This document shows, piece by piece, positions 1 to 9,643 of a DNA stretch of 64,000 nucleotides (the stretch's first letter is position 1; every line of letters begins with the position of its first letter). The stretch spans positions 1 to 64,000 of the forward strand of contig DWWU01000019.1 of assembly GCA_019119555.1 (NCBI GenBank). Reading direction: 5' to 3'. The position numbers and the translations under genes were made by a program. The notes beneath the pieces are model-generated. The model saw nothing but the letters and a program-made list of their open reading frames with translations. It did no database searches and was not told the origin of the DNA. Source of the stretch: Candidatus Fusicatenibacter intestinigallinarum (GTDB taxonomy: Bacteria > Bacillota > Clostridia > Lachnospirales > Lachnospiraceae).

Positions 1-1
1 T

Positions 2-337
2 CTTTTGATTTTTGAACATGAAGACCCGAACATACTTTACGAGGAAGAGGAGATCCGTACACTGGAACTTGAATGGCTGGTGATGCCGCTATCCGATGAG
101 CTGACCGTGGTGCTCGGAGCGCTGGCAGAGAAGAAGGATGAACAGGAACGGCTGATTCAGAAACAGCAGGAACAAGCCGAGCTGCTTCAGAAAACAATTG
201 CCGAGAAAGATGCTGTGATTCAATATAAGAATCAGGTCATTGAACAGAAACGGTCTCTGATTCGTGAAATGGAGAATACAAAAGTCTGGAAGGCATACAG
301 AAAATACCGCCAGCTGAAAGAAAGGAAAAAAGAATGA
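2..337 (+). CDS. C-terminal end of a surface-glycan locus protein, coiled coil (partial)
   Basis: The reading frame is open to the left edge, so only the last ~111 codons are present. The visible part has a short globular piece (LEWLVMPLSDELTVVLGAL) followed by a long Gln/Glu/Lys-rich helix with heptad character, which looks like a coiled coil, and a basic end. Its stop overlaps the next start (ATGA), so it is translationally coupled to the first glycosyltransferase. In similar loci such tails close SAM-dependent methyltransferases or glycosyltransferases, but nothing diagnostic is visible here and the function is unassigned. The in-frame TTG at position 5 is unlikely to be a real start. Confidence 0.7.
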   Translation, partial: LLIFEHEDPNILYEEEEIRTLELEWLVMPLSDELTVVLGALAEKKDEQERLIQKQQEQAELLQKTIAEKDAVIQYKNQVIEQKRSLIREMENTKVWKAYRKYRQLKERKKE

Positions 338-2820
338 GCAAATTTTACTGGAGCGTTGATTTCGATAACTGTAATGTTGGAGATAATTTCAGCTATGAAA
401 TAGAAGGCTGGGTTCTTACCGAAAGCGGAAAAAAAGTGACAGTTTCTGTTCAGGCCGATACGGATGAAACATTTGAATATCGGGTAAAGCGTAAAAACAG
501 GGTAGACCTCAGAAATGTTCTCAAAACACTTGAAATTCCTTCTGATGCGGGTTTTACCGTAAGCATTGATAAAATCTATAAGCTGCGGGATCTCGGATGC
601 ACCTATCTGGAACTGATTGCTGACGACGGGGAAGAGAAACAGACGATTTTTCACAAGGAACTTCAGAAGATCCTGGAAGAGGGCGGAACAACCACGCTGG
701 AAGGGAATCTTGATATTCAGGAGAAGAAAGACGACAGAATGATTCTCTGGGGATGGGCGTATGATAAGTATGACAACGCCAAAATTGAGGTTTTGGACAG
801 CAATGGACAGCCTGTTCCATTTAAAATGAAGCGTGAAGTGAGAAATGATGTAAATCGTCTGTTTCATTTGGACAAAGAACGCAAATGCGGTTACATCCTT
901 TCCATTCGAAGACAAGATGTCAGGGCAAGAAAAATTATTATCAGAATCAGCAATAAAATGACTTCCAAGGAATTTCCGATCGATATGAAAAAATTTGACC
1001 GGGACAATACCACAATAGGGAAGTATCTGAAGGTACTGGGACCGTCCAGATTTAAGGAGAACAGAAAGCGGATCAAAGAAACCGGTCTTCAGGATTTCCG
1101 TTACTATGCGATTAAAGAGATGAACCGACATGTGTCTGATTATGATATCTGGCTGGCGGATCACAAACTGTCAGAAAAAGAGTTGAAGAAACAACGGGAG
1201 CATCGGTTTGAATATGAACCGAAGATCAGTATTGTTATTCCGCTGTATAATACGCCTCTGGATTTTCTCAAAGCTTTGATTGATTCTATCCAGAGCCAGA
1301 CGTATGCAAACTGGCAGCTCTGCCTTGCGGATGGAAGCAATAACGGACAGGTCGGACCGTTTATTCAGAGAATGTACGGAAAAGAAAAGAGAATTTCCTA
1401 TGTTCTCCTGGAAAAGAACGAGGGAATTTCGGAAAATACAAACGGGGCGATCCGAATTGCCGACGGAGACTTTATCATGTTCTCGGATCATGACGACACG
1501 GTGGCGCCAAATGCACTGTATGAAATTGTCAAAGCGCTGAATGAGGACAGGGAAACGGATGTTGTCTATACGGATGAGGATAAGGTGACAATGGACGGAA
1601 AAACCTATTATGATCCTCATTTCAAACCGGATTTTAATCTCGATCTGCTCAGAAGCAACAACTATATCTGCCATATTTTTGTGGTGAAAAAAGATATTGT
1701 CAATCAGGTTGGGCTGCTTCGGAAAGAGTATGATGGAGCGCAGGATTTTGATTTTATTTTGAGATGCTGCGAAAAAGCGCATAAAATCAAACATATCCCG
1801 AAGGTTCTGTACCACTGGAGAAATCATCCTGCATCCACCGCGGGAGATCCGACCAGCAAAATGTATGCATATGAGGCAGGAAGAGCCGCGGTCGCAGCAC
1901 ATTTTGAGAGAATCGGCATGAAGGCGGAAGTTACGATGACAGATCAGTTCGGCAGGTATCGAACGCGTCTCCTGGTGGAAGGGGAACCTTTGATTTCTAT
2001 TCTGATTCCCAACAAGGATCATAAGGAAGATCTTGAAAAGTGTATCCGCTCGATCTATGAGAAGTCCACATACAGGAACTTTGAAATTCTGGTAATCGAA
2101 AACAACAGTGAGACAGAGGAGATTTTTTCTTTTTACGAACAATTGAAAAAGGAACACTCAAATCTCCGGATACTGAACTGGAAGAAACCTTTCAATTATT
2201 CTGCGATCAATAATTTCGGGGCGGAACATGCCCGGGGAGAATATCTGGTTCTTCTGAATAATGATATAGAGGTAAAAACGGAAGACTGGATGGAAGAAAT
2301 GCTGGGTTACTGCCAGAGGGAAGACGTTGGCATTGTCGGTGCAAAGCTTCTGTTCCCGGATGAAAGGATTCAGCACGCGGGAATTATTGTCGGGCTTGGT
2401 CCGTCCGGAACTGCAGGGCACATTTTCTACACGTTTCCCAACGATGTATTCACATATGCGGGAAAAACGTCGTCCACACAGGATTTAAGTGCGGTGACAG
2501 CTGCCTGCATGATGACGAAAAAATCTCTGTATCAGAAGATTGGCGGTATGGACGAAGCCTTTGCGGTAGCTTTCAATGACGTGGATTACTGTCTCAGGGT
2601 AAGAGAACAGAACAAGCTGGTTGTATATCAGGCATTTGTAGAGATGTACCACTATGAATCCGTTACACGGGGGTATGAGGATAAACCGGAAAATGCGAAA
2701 CGTTTTGAGCAGGAGACAAAACGGTTTAAAAAGAGATGGGCAAAGATATTGAAGGCAGGAGATCCGTATTACAATCCGAATCTTACAAAGACAAGAAACG
2801 ATTGTGTGATACGTTCCTGA
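334..2820 (+). CDS. Tandem-domain family 2 glycosyltransferase
   Basis: An 828-residue cytoplasmic glycosyltransferase for a surface polysaccharide. Residues 1-290 form an N-terminal region without a recognised fold. A first GT-A (GT2) domain starts near 297 (KISIVIPLYNTP) with an acidic TDEDK motif near 413. A second starts near 552 (LISILIPNKDH) with LLNNDIEV near 640 and FNDVDYCLRV further on. Two active sites suggest it adds two sugars or an alternating repeat, as in rhamnan-type chains; donor and acceptor are unknown. It starts at the ATGA overlap with the previous gene behind a purine-rich site. The C-terminal GDPYYNPNLT signature is shared with two other enzymes of this locus, so they are paralogues. 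Confidence 0.9.
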   Translation: MSKFYWSVDFDNCNVGDNFSYEIEGWVLTESGKKVTVSVQADTDETFEYRVKRKNRVDLRNVLKTLEIPSDAGFTVSIDKIYKLRDLGCTYLELIADDGEEKQTIFHKELQKILEEGGTTTLEGNLDIQEKKDDRMILWGWAYDKYDNAKIEVLDSNGQPVPFKMKREVRNDVNRLFHLDKERKCGYILSIRRQDVRARKIIIRISNKMTSKEFPIDMKKFDRDNTTIGKYLKVLGPSRFKENRKRIKETGLQDFRYYAIKEMNRHVSDYDIWLADHKLSEKELKKQREHRFEYEPKISIVIPLYNTPLDFLKALIDSIQSQTYANWQLCLADGSNNGQVGPFIQRMYGKEKRISYVLLEKNEGISENTNGAIRIADGDFIMFSDHDDTVAPNALYEIVKALNEDRETDVVYTDEDKVTMDGKTYYDPHFKPDFNLDLLRSNNYICHIFVVKKDIVNQVGLLRKEYDGAQDFDFILRCCEKAHKIKHIPKVLYHWRNHPASTAGDPTSKMYAYEAGRAAVAAHFERIGMKAEVTMTDQFGRYRTRLLVEGEPLISILIPNKDHKEDLEKCIRSIYEKSTYRNFEILVIENNSETEEIFSFYEQLKKEHSNLRILNWKKPFNYSAINNFGAEHARGEYLVLLNNDIEVKTEDWMEEMLGYCQREDVGIVGAKLLFPDERIQHAGIIVGLGPSGTAGHIFYTFPNDVFTYAGKTSSTQDLSAVTAACMMTKKSLYQKIGGMDEAFAVAFNDVDYCLRVREQNKLVVYQAFVEMYHYESVTRGYEDKPENAKRFEQETKRFKKRWAKILKAGDPYYNPNLTKTRNDCVIRS

Positions 2821-2838
2821 TCAAAACAGGAGAAAAAC

Positions 2839-5289
2839 ATGCAGCGTCAAATATATGAAGTCACCAGAGATCGATTTTCTCTGAAAGATAAAAATGTGTA
2901 TATCCTCCAGGGAACATGGCCGGAGGATTATGAAGCGGAGGCGTGGCTGGATTCCAGACGGCTGAAAACGGAAATGACGGATCAGGAACGGGTCAGCGCA
3001 CTGGAAAGATTCAAAGACAGGGATCTGGTCGGGGGATGCCGGAAGCAGATAACGGTATACCTGCCGGAGGATTTGGCCGGGTATCGGAAACTTACGGTAT
3101 ATGCATCGGCGGACGGAAGAAAGAAGCCGTGGTTTACAGCGGATGTAAGCAGGCTCAGACGCAGACAGAACAGAATTCAGTATTTTCTGGAAGATGTGAT
3201 TGTCTCTGATGAGAAGAAATGTTGTCGGATCAGAGGATGGGCTGCATACAGCTCTCCGGTACGCATCCGGGTAGAAGATGCCTCAGGCTCTCCGATCGCA
3301 TGTGAAGTGGAATATCAAAACAGGGTGGATGTTCAGAAACAGTTTGATGAAATTCAGCTTTCCGAAAAAACAGGATTTTTTGTGGAGGTTCCATTTGAGC
3401 GCAGAACTCCTATTTTTCTGATCTTCGAGACTAGAGGTCAGAGAATCAGGAGAAAGGTATATCTGCAGAAATGGCGCAGGATGGAAGAAAAGCTGGACGA
3501 TTACCGGAAAAAGGGAATTCGGTACTGGAAGCTTTACGGAGCCCGCGGGCTGGCGGCAAAATGTGGAGACAAGATAAAAAACTATCATTTGCGCCCGATC
3601 CCTTACGATAAATGGATTGAAAAACATCTTCCGTCTAAAAGTGAGCTGGAGAGGCAGAAGAGACACTCGTTTGAATATTCTCCGAAGATCAGTATCGTGG
3701 TACCTCTTTACAGAACTCCTGAGAAATATTTACAGCAGTTAGTTGAGTCTGTACAGCAGCAGACGTACAGTAACTGGGAATTATGCCTGTCTGACGGCAG
3801 CGGGTCGGATTCTCCTCTGAAAGGGATTCTCGAAGTTATGGAAAAGCAGGATTCCCGTATTAAAGTGGTCAGAAACGCAGAGTCGCTTCAAATTTCAGAA
3901 AATACGAATCAGGCAATTCTGGCGTCGACGGGAGAGTTCATAGCTTTTGCAGATCATGACGACAAACTGACACCGGACGCATTGTATGAATGTGTCAGAG
4001 CATTGAACGAGAACGGGCAGCTTGAAGTGTTATATTCTGATGAAGATAAAATGACGGTGGATGGTAAGAAGTATTTTCAGCCGCATTTCAAACCACAGTA
4101 TAATATTGATCTCCTTTGCACCGTGAATTATATCTGCCATTTGTTTGTTGTGAAACGGGATGTGATTGATCAGGTGGGAATGCTTCGCAAAGAGTTTGAC
4201 GGGGCACAGGACTATGATTTTATTTTCCGGTGTACGGAGTATGCCGGAAGAAATAAGATTTATCGGATTCCGAGAGTTCTCTATCACTGGAGAAGCCATG
4301 AGGATTCCACGGCGGAGAATCCGGAAAGCAAGAGGTATGCGTTTGAGGCAGGACGAAGAGCCATCGAAGCCCATTACCAGAGAATGGGAATCGATGCTGA
4401 AGTATATCAGGGAGAATATATGGGGCTGTATCGGACCCGGTACCGGAGAACTTATGATCCCCTGATCTCCGTGATTATTCCCAATAAAGATCACACAGAT
4501 GATCTGGAAAGGTGCCTCAGGTCGCTGGAAAAGGTAAATACGTATCAGAATATGGAATATCTGATCGTTGAGAACAACAGCGAGAAAGAGGAAACATTTG
4601 CATATTACAGAGAGCTGGAGGAAAAAAATCCGAAGGTAAGAGTCATTTACTGGAATGGAGTGTTTAATTATTCGGCAATCAACAATTTTGGCGTGCAACA
4701 TGCGAAGGGAGAATATCTGTTATTGCTGAATAACGATACAGAGATTATCAATAAGGACTGTATCGAGGAACTGCTTGGGTATGCAATGCGCCCAGATGTA
4801 GGGGCTGTGGGTGCGAGACTTTACTATGAAGACGACACCATACAGCACGCAGGAGTCGTGATTGGCTTTGGCGGTGTGGCCGGGCATTGCTTTGTACAGC
4901 AGAAACGGAATGAGACAGGGTATTGCCATCGGATTATCTGCGCGCAGGATTACAGCGCAGTGACAGCGGCTTGTATGCTGGTAAAGAAGGAAGCATTTGA
5001 AAAAGTGGGAGGGCTGAGCGAAGCGCTCCAGGTGGCATTTAATGACATTGACTTTTGCCTCAAACTTCAGAAAGCCGGATATCTGGTAGTCTACAACCCT
5101 TACGCCGAACTGTACCATTACGAGTCCAAATCCCGGGGGCTGGAAGACACACCGGAAAAGGTAGCCCGGTTCAACCGGGAGATCGCCGTCTTCGAAAAAC
5201 GGTGGCCGGAGATCCTGAAAAACGGAGATCCTTATTACAATCCGAATCTCACGCTGGACAGCCAGGACTTTTCGCTGAAAAGGATATGA
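2839..5289 (+). CDS. Tandem-domain family 2 glycosyltransferase (paralogue)
   Basis: An 816-residue paralogue of the preceding gene with the same layout: an N-terminal region of ~280 residues, a GT2 domain from ~283 (KISIVVPLYRTP, then SDEDKM), and a second from ~543 (LISVIIPNKDH, LLNNDTEI, FNDIDFCLKL). It ends in the family GDPYYNPNLT motif. CAGGAG lies 7-8 nt before the ATG, 18 nt after the previous stop, so it is in the same operon. The two genes probably arose by duplication and diverged to transfer different sugars. Donor specificity cannot be read from the sequence. Confidence 0.9.
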   Translation: MQRQIYEVTRDRFSLKDKNVYILQGTWPEDYEAEAWLDSRRLKTEMTDQERVSALERFKDRDLVGGCRKQITVYLPEDLAGYRKLTVYASADGRKKPWFTADVSRLRRRQNRIQYFLEDVIVSDEKKCCRIRGWAAYSSPVRIRVEDASGSPIACEVEYQNRVDVQKQFDEIQLSEKTGFFVEVPFERRTPIFLIFETRGQRIRRKVYLQKWRRMEEKLDDYRKKGIRYWKLYGARGLAAKCGDKIKNYHLRPIPYDKWIEKHLPSKSELERQKRHSFEYSPKISIVVPLYRTPEKYLQQLVESVQQQTYSNWELCLSDGSGSDSPLKGILEVMEKQDSRIKVVRNAESLQISENTNQAILASTGEFIAFADHDDKLTPDALYECVRALNENGQLEVLYSDEDKMTVDGKKYFQPHFKPQYNIDLLCTVNYICHLFVVKRDVIDQVGMLRKEFDGAQDYDFIFRCTEYAGRNKIYRIPRVLYHWRSHEDSTAENPESKRYAFEAGRRAIEAHYQRMGIDAEVYQGEYMGLYRTRYRRTYDPLISVIIPNKDHTDDLERCLRSLEKVNTYQNMEYLIVENNSEKEETFAYYRELEEKNPKVRVIYWNGVFNYSAINNFGVQHAKGEYLLLLNNDTEIINKDCIEELLGYAMRPDVGAVGARLYYEDDTIQHAGVVIGFGGVAGHCFVQQKRNETGYCHRIICAQDYSAVTAACMLVKKEAFEKVGGLSEALQVAFNDIDFCLKLQKAGYLVVYNPYAELYHYESKSRGLEDTPEKVARFNREIAVFEKRWPEILKNGDPYYNPNLTLDSQDFSLKRI

Positions 5290-6734
5290 GAAATAAAATG
5301 ATAAGGTATTTTACTATGAAGAAGAAACAATATGTGCCGGAGATTCTCTTCCTGGTGGTTCTGTTTTGCTTTATTTTCCTGTGGGCTGTGGTTCAGCCGC
5401 TGAATGTATCGCCGGATGAACACATGCGTTACCAGATCGTGGAATATATTATGAAGTATGGAACACTGCCGGAGGGCGGAGATCCGGAGATTCGAAATGA
5501 GCTGTGGGGCATTTCCTATGCATTTTCTCCGATCACTTCCTATATGATCGGAGCTGTCTTCGGAAAAATTGCGGCTTTTTTCTCTGCGGCGGAACTGGCG
5601 CCGGTTATCGGAGCCCGCATGGTAAATGTGATTTTCGGCACGCTGACCGGATTTCTGTGTCTCAGAATCGGAAAGCGTATGCTGAAGCCCGGAGCTGCCT
5701 GGCTGTTTGCAACGCTGGTGTGCTTTCTGCCGGGAGCCGTGTTTATCAATTCCTATGTGAATATGGATTCGATCGCAGTGTTTTCCACTGCCTGGATCAT
5801 GCTTTGCTGGTGCAAGGCGCTGCAGGACGGATGGAGCGGAAAGCTTTGCGTGGAGCTTGGACTCGCGCTTTCTGTCTGTGCGCTTTCTTATTATAATGCC
5901 TATGGATTTGCGCTGTGTACAATTTTCTATTTCTGCATCAGCATGCTGATGTGCGGGGAAAAGAGATGGGACTGGAAGCCGATGGTGAAATTCGGTTTGC
6001 TGATTACGGCTGTCGTTCTGGTGTTTGCCGGCTGGTGGTTTATCAGAAACGCGGTTCTCTACGACGGAGATTTTCTGGGGAGGCAGACTTCTTCCATGTA
6101 CGGAGAACTTTACGCTGTGGATGAGCTGAAGCCCTCGAATATCATGACTCCGAAAAAAATGGGAAAATCGATTATGGACATGCTGTTCTGGATTCCGGGA
6201 GAATGGAATTACAACTGGCTGTCCACCGTCGTTGTGAGCTTTATCGGTACTTTCGGGTATATGAATATCTTTATGCCCAAGGCCTGGTCTTATCTGTACG
6301 TGCTGTTTTTTGCAGTTGGAGCGGTGTGCGTGCTGCCGCTGCTGCCCAGACTTCTGGCAGTGAAAGATGTAAAAAAAGAAGTGACGGACTATCAGGAGGA
6401 TTCGGAAGGCTCAACGACCCGAATGATCGTGTACAGAAAGAAAAGATGGAAGATGGAAGGCGTTTTCCACCTCTGCCTGGTGGGAGCGGCGGTGATTCCG
6501 GTGATTCTTCTGGTGATCTACGCGTATTCCGTGGATTTTCAGGCACAGGGACGCTATCTGATGCCGATGCTGCTTCCGTTTATGTATTTTCTTGCCAAAG
6601 GTTTTGAGAATCTGATCGAGAGAATCAAAGGAAATGCGGGAATCAGAAAGTGTGTTTACGGAGCGCTATGCTTTCTGTATATTCTGTCTTCTGTACTGGT
6701 ATATGTATTTGTCTTTCTTCCCAACTATCGGTAA
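5286..6734 (+). CDS. DUF2142-type polytopic membrane protein, probable GT-C-like transferase
   Basis: A membrane protein of ~482 residues with around ten hydrophobic segments. The first helix is followed by NVSPDEHMRYQIVEYI, an extracytoplasmic acidic loop typical of DUF2142 and related GT-C (ArnT/PMT-like) enzymes that use polyprenyl-phosphate sugars. It probably decorates the polysaccharide outside the membrane, although flipping or polymerisation cannot be excluded. I chose the ATG whose TGA overlap couples it to the preceding stop; internal ATGs at 5298 and 5316 are possible. It is the last gene before a strong terminator, so it closes this operon. Confidence 0.75.
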   Translation: MRNKMIRYFTMKKKQYVPEILFLVVLFCFIFLWAVVQPLNVSPDEHMRYQIVEYIMKYGTLPEGGDPEIRNELWGISYAFSPITSYMIGAVFGKIAAFFSAAELAPVIGARMVNVIFGTLTGFLCLRIGKRMLKPGAAWLFATLVCFLPGAVFINSYVNMDSIAVFSTAWIMLCWCKALQDGWSGKLCVELGLALSVCALSYYNAYGFALCTIFYFCISMLMCGEKRWDWKPMVKFGLLITAVVLVFAGWWFIRNAVLYDGDFLGRQTSSMYGELYAVDELKPSNIMTPKKMGKSIMDMLFWIPGEWNYNWLSTVVVSFIGTFGYMNIFMPKAWSYLYVLFFAVGAVCVLPLLPRLLAVKDVKKEVTDYQEDSEGSTTRMIVYRKKRWKMEGVFHLCLVGAAVIPVILLVIYAYSVDFQAQGRYLMPMLLPFMYFLAKGFENLIERIKGNAGIRKCVYGALCFLYILSSVLVYVFVFLPNYR

Positions 6735-6802
6735 AAAATGAAAAAAGCCGGCGTCTTGCAGGAATCCTGAGGATTCTCAAGGCGCCGGCTTTTTCATTTT
6801 TT
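6735..6802. terminator. Bidirectional intrinsic terminator between convergent genes
   Basis: Long inverted repeat with arms around AAAAAAGCCGGCG and CGCCGGCTTTTTT, extended outward by matching A and T tracts. It serves the glycan operon on the plus strand and the carboxypeptidase gene on the minus strand. Confidence 0.9.
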
Positions 6803-6827
6803 AAGGCCGGTTTACCGTGTTATACGT

Positions 6828-8105
6828 TTACTTTCTGCGTTTTTTCCTTTTCCGTCCGTGACGGTTGTGTCGCCTAATGACAAATACAAGGATCAGAATC
6901 AGACCGACCAGATCGGCAATGCCGAATACAAGGATCAATGGATTGGAGAACAAGGATCCGGTCTCATCGGAAACGCTTTCCGCCGGAGGCTCGTCAGCTG
7001 CGGCAGTCGGGGTGGGTGTTGCGGTAACGCTCACCTGGGCGGTGCCTACCGGCTGTGAGTTGTAATAGTACTGGCGGGTGATCACCGTTGTGTTGTCTGA
7101 TGAGAAATTGCCGTTTTCCGTATCGGAATAGGTGGTGTCGGAAGCGGAACTTCCATTCGGCAGAGTCAGCATGCCGGAGACTTCTTCACCGGAAGCGCTT
7201 TCCGGTGTTACATGGGTAAAATTGTTGAATCCATAATCCAGCAGTGTCCGCGTGTCGTTGATATAGTCCAGATTATCGCAGAGCATAACGACACAGACCA
7301 GTGTCATGTCGTTTCTTTTCGCTGCGGTGACCAGTGTGTTGTGGGCTTCATCGGTGTATCCGGTTTTTCCTGCGAACGCGCCTTCGTAATACCATTCTCC
7401 CTCAAAAAGCATGGCGTGGTGATTGCGCAGCTCCCGGGGAGTGGAGGTCATGTTCGTGGGCGGTATCGTGTAAAACAGGTCGGCTTCGATGGCACAGAAA
7501 GTCTCGTTTTTTACAGCGGCTGACAGAATCAGCGCCATATCGTGAGCCGTCGTATAGTGATCCGGATCCGGAAGACCGTTGGAGTTGTTGAAATGGGTGT
7601 TGGTGCATCCAAGTTCTCTGGCACGCTCATTCATCATGTTCACGAAATTTTCTTCGCTTCCGGCTATGTATTCTGCCACCTGCAGGGAGACGCCGTTGGC
7701 TGAGGCCAGGAGAATCGCGTGCAGGCACTGCTCCATGGTGAAGACCTCGCCTTCCACCGCGTCGATTCTTGAATTCCCGGGAACTTCCAGGCTGGCAGCG
7801 GCCGCTCCGATGGTGACCTGATCGGTCAGGGAAGAATTTTCGATGGCGAGCAGCGCGGTCATAACTTTTGTGATGCTTGCAGGATACCGAACCTCATCCA
7901 TTCCTTTGTTGTACAGGATCGCACCTGTGTCGGCGTCCATAACGACGGCATTGGGGGTGGGAACCTCCGGGCCGGCGGGCCAGTTTTCGATTTGATTGGT
8001 TGATATTTCAGCTGCAAAGACCGGCTGGACCTGCGGGAGCAGCAGAAGCAGACACAGGATTACCGCAAAGATGCGTGAAAATCCTGCCTGAATTCGGTTA
8101 TTCAT
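6828..8105 (-). CDS. D-alanyl-D-alanine carboxypeptidase (peptidase S11)
   Basis: A 425-residue penicillin-binding protein of the DacA/DacF family that trims the terminal D-Ala from peptidoglycan pentapeptides outside the membrane. It has a signal peptide (~1-31, ending VFAA) and the catalytic triad of motifs SITK (77-80), SAN (135-137) and KTG (246-248). After a Ser/Thr-rich region it ends with a C-terminal membrane helix and a strongly basic tail (RRHNRHGRKRKKRRK) as the cytoplasmic anchor. AGGAGG precedes the ATG. It is transcribed against the glycan genes and separates two blocks of them. Confidence 0.92.
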   Translation of the reverse strand: MNNRIQAGFSRIFAVILCLLLLLPQVQPVFAAEISTNQIENWPAGPEVPTPNAVVMDADTGAILYNKGMDEVRYPASITKVMTALLAIENSSLTDQVTIGAAAASLEVPGNSRIDAVEGEVFTMEQCLHAILLASANGVSLQVAEYIAGSEENFVNMMNERARELGCTNTHFNNSNGLPDPDHYTTAHDMALILSAAVKNETFCAIEADLFYTIPPTNMTSTPRELRNHHAMLFEGEWYYEGAFAGKTGYTDEAHNTLVTAAKRNDMTLVCVVMLCDNLDYINDTRTLLDYGFNNFTHVTPESASGEEVSGMLTLPNGSSASDTTYSDTENGNFSSDNTTVITRQYYYNSQPVGTAQVSVTATPTPTAAADEPPAESVSDETGSLFSNPLILVFGIADLVGLILILVFVIRRHNRHGRKRKKRRK

Positions 8106-8131
8106 GGAAAACCTCCTTTATAAAATAGATG

Positions 8132-8190
8132 ATACCGTTCAGACAGGTCTGTGCATTCACTGCACAGACCGTATGACAGCATAGTGCCTA
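8132..8190 (+). repeat. Truncated left part of the palindromic MITE-like element
   Basis: Matches the first ~58 nt of the 133-bp element described at 8320: a degraded left end, the GGTCTGTGCATTCACTGC hairpin and the following CATAGTGCCT. The right part is missing. It lies in the 5' region of the carboxypeptidase gene. Confidence 0.75.
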
Positions 8191-8250
8191 CAGATAGACG
8201 TCCTTAGTATACCATAGGTTTTTTGTAAGAAACAGTAGGATTTTCTTAAT

Positions 8251-8279
8251 TTGCAAAATTTCATGTTTCGGGGTATAAT
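8251..8279 (+). promoter_or_regulatory. SigA-type promoter for the rffA block
   Basis: TTGCAA, 17-nt spacer, TATAAT. It faces the aminotransferase gene, and a full MITE-like element lies in the transcribed leader. Confidence 0.75.
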
Positions 8280-8319
8280 AAAGCAATGCATCAGTACAAT
8301 GAGCGTTCAACAAATAACC

Positions 8320-8452
8320 GTTACCGTTCAACCAGGTCTGTGCATTCACTGCACAGACCGTATGAAAGCATAGTGCCTGTGGGCATCCGGCCCATCGCGA
8401 AGCGATTTTTCATGGCCGGATGCCGTAACAGTTCAGCTGGCTGAATTGTTAC
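8320..8452 (+). mobile_element. Full-length MITE-like element, copy 1
   Basis: A 133-bp element. Left end GTTACCGTTCAACCAG and right end CTGGCTGAATTGTTAC are inverted repeats. Inside are a GGTCTGTGC hairpin and a second hairpin with arms around CATCCGGCCCATCGC. Identical 8-bp direct repeats AAATAACC abut both ends (8312-8319 and 8453-8460), as expected for a target-site duplication. It carries no coding capacity. It sits between promoter and start codon of rffA, so it is transcribed as part of the leader. Confidence 0.85.
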
Positions 8453-8509
8453 AAATAACCGAAAGACGGTGGCGAACAGCGAAATAACGCAGAAAAAAGA
8501 GGTTTCCAG

Positions 8510-9643
8510 ATGATTGAATTCAACAGGGCCCCTCATGTGGGTACGGAAGAAGCTTATATTGAGCAGGCGATTGAGGGAGGAAAACTGTGCGGGGACGGAC
8601 CCTTCACAAAAAAATGTTCTGCCTGGATGAAAGAGCGATTTCATTCCAGGGAGGTTCTTCTGACAACGTCCTGTACACATGCGCTTGAGATGAGCGCATT
8701 TTTATGTGATATCCATCCGGGAGACGAGGTGATTATGCCGTCGTACACGTTTGTATCGACCGCAAACGCGTTTGTCCTTCAGGGGGCGAAGATTGTATTT
8801 GTGGATATCCGCCCGGATACGATGAATATTGATGAGACAAAGATTGAAGCGGCGGTGACGGAGAAGACAAAGGCGATTGTGCCGGTACACTACGCCGGAG
8901 TTGCCTGCGAGATGGATACGATTCTCGCGATTGCCGGGAAATATGGCCTGAAGGTCGTGGAAGATGCCGCGCAGGGTGTGAATGCCTGGTATAAGGGACG
9001 GGCGCTGGGAACCATCGGAGACTTCGGCTGCTACAGCTTCCATGAGACGAAGAATTATACGATGGGAGAGGGCGGCGCCCTTCTGTTTCAGGATCCGTCC
9101 TGTCTGGAGAGGGCGGAAATCCTCCGGGAGAAAGGAACGAACCGGAGCAAATTTTTCCGGGGACAGATCGACAAGTATACGTGGATGGACTATGGCTCCT
9201 CGTATCTTCCGGGAGAATTGAATGCCGCGTATCTGTACGGACAGCTGGAAGCCTGCGATACGATCAATGACAAGCGGCTGGCTCTGTGGAACCAGTATTA
9301 TCAGGGATTGAAGGGACTTGGGGACGCGGGAATGATCGAACTGCCTGTCGTTCCTGAATATGCGGTACATAATGCCCATATGTTTTACATCAAAGCGCGG
9401 GATCTGGAGCAGCGGACCCGTCTGATTTGCTGGATGAAAGAACATGGAATTATGAGTGTCTTTCATTATATTCCTCTGCACAGCGCACCGGCAGGAAGAA
9501 AATTTGGCCGCTTTTCCGGAGAGGATGTCTATACGACGAAGGAGAGCGAGCGTCTGATGCGTTTGCCGATGTTCTACAATCTGTCTTCGGAGGATGTGGA
9601 TCGGGTGATTCAGGCGGTCAGGGAATTTCCTGAATTCAGATGA
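8510..9643 (+). CDS. rffA: dTDP-4-amino-4,6-dideoxygalactose transaminase (DegT/DnrJ family)
   Basis: A 377-residue PLP-dependent sugar aminotransferase that converts a dTDP-4-keto-6-deoxyhexose to the 4-amino sugar (dTDP-Fuc4N in E. coli). The match to E. coli WecE/RffA as I remember it is close throughout: GDEVIMPSYTFVSTANAF, VPVHYAGVACEMDTI, the PLP-lysine region SFHETKNYTMGEGGA, REKGTNRSKFFRGQ and VFHYIPLH. The length is standard. The partner genes for dTDP-sugar synthesis are not in this window. Its stop overlaps the next glycosyltransferase start, which suggests the amino sugar is incorporated by that locus. N-acylation of the product would need another enzyme. Confidence 0.92.
   Translation: MIEFNRAPHVGTEEAYIEQAIEGGKLCGDGPFTKKCSAWMKERFHSREVLLTTSCTHALEMSAFLCDIHPGDEVIMPSYTFVSTANAFVLQGAKIVFVDIRPDTMNIDETKIEAAVTEKTKAIVPVHYAGVACEMDTILAIAGKYGLKVVEDAAQGVNAWYKGRALGTIGDFGCYSFHETKNYTMGEGGALLFQDPSCLERAEILREKGTNRSKFFRGQIDKYTWMDYGSSYLPGELNAAYLYGQLEACDTINDKRLALWNQYYQGLKGLGDAGMIELPVVPEYAVHNAHMFYIKARDLEQRTRLICWMKEHGIMSVFHYIPLHSAPAGRKFGRFSGEDVYTTKESERLMRLPMFYNLSSEDVDRVIQAVREFPEFR

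Noticed and set aside
5055..5285. N-terminal extension of the DUF2142 gene
   Set aside because: It overlaps the end of the preceding glycosyltransferase in another frame; the ATGA-coupled start is better supported.
8132..8452. CRISPR-like array from repeated palindromes
   Set aside because: The copies are dispersed, flanked by target duplications and lack regular spacers or cas genes.
8321..8680. Minus-strand open frame of 119 codons crossing a MITE copy and the rffA start
   Set aside because: It is composed of element sequence plus antisense of rffA and has no ribosome site; similar chance frames appear at the copies near 23.5 kb.
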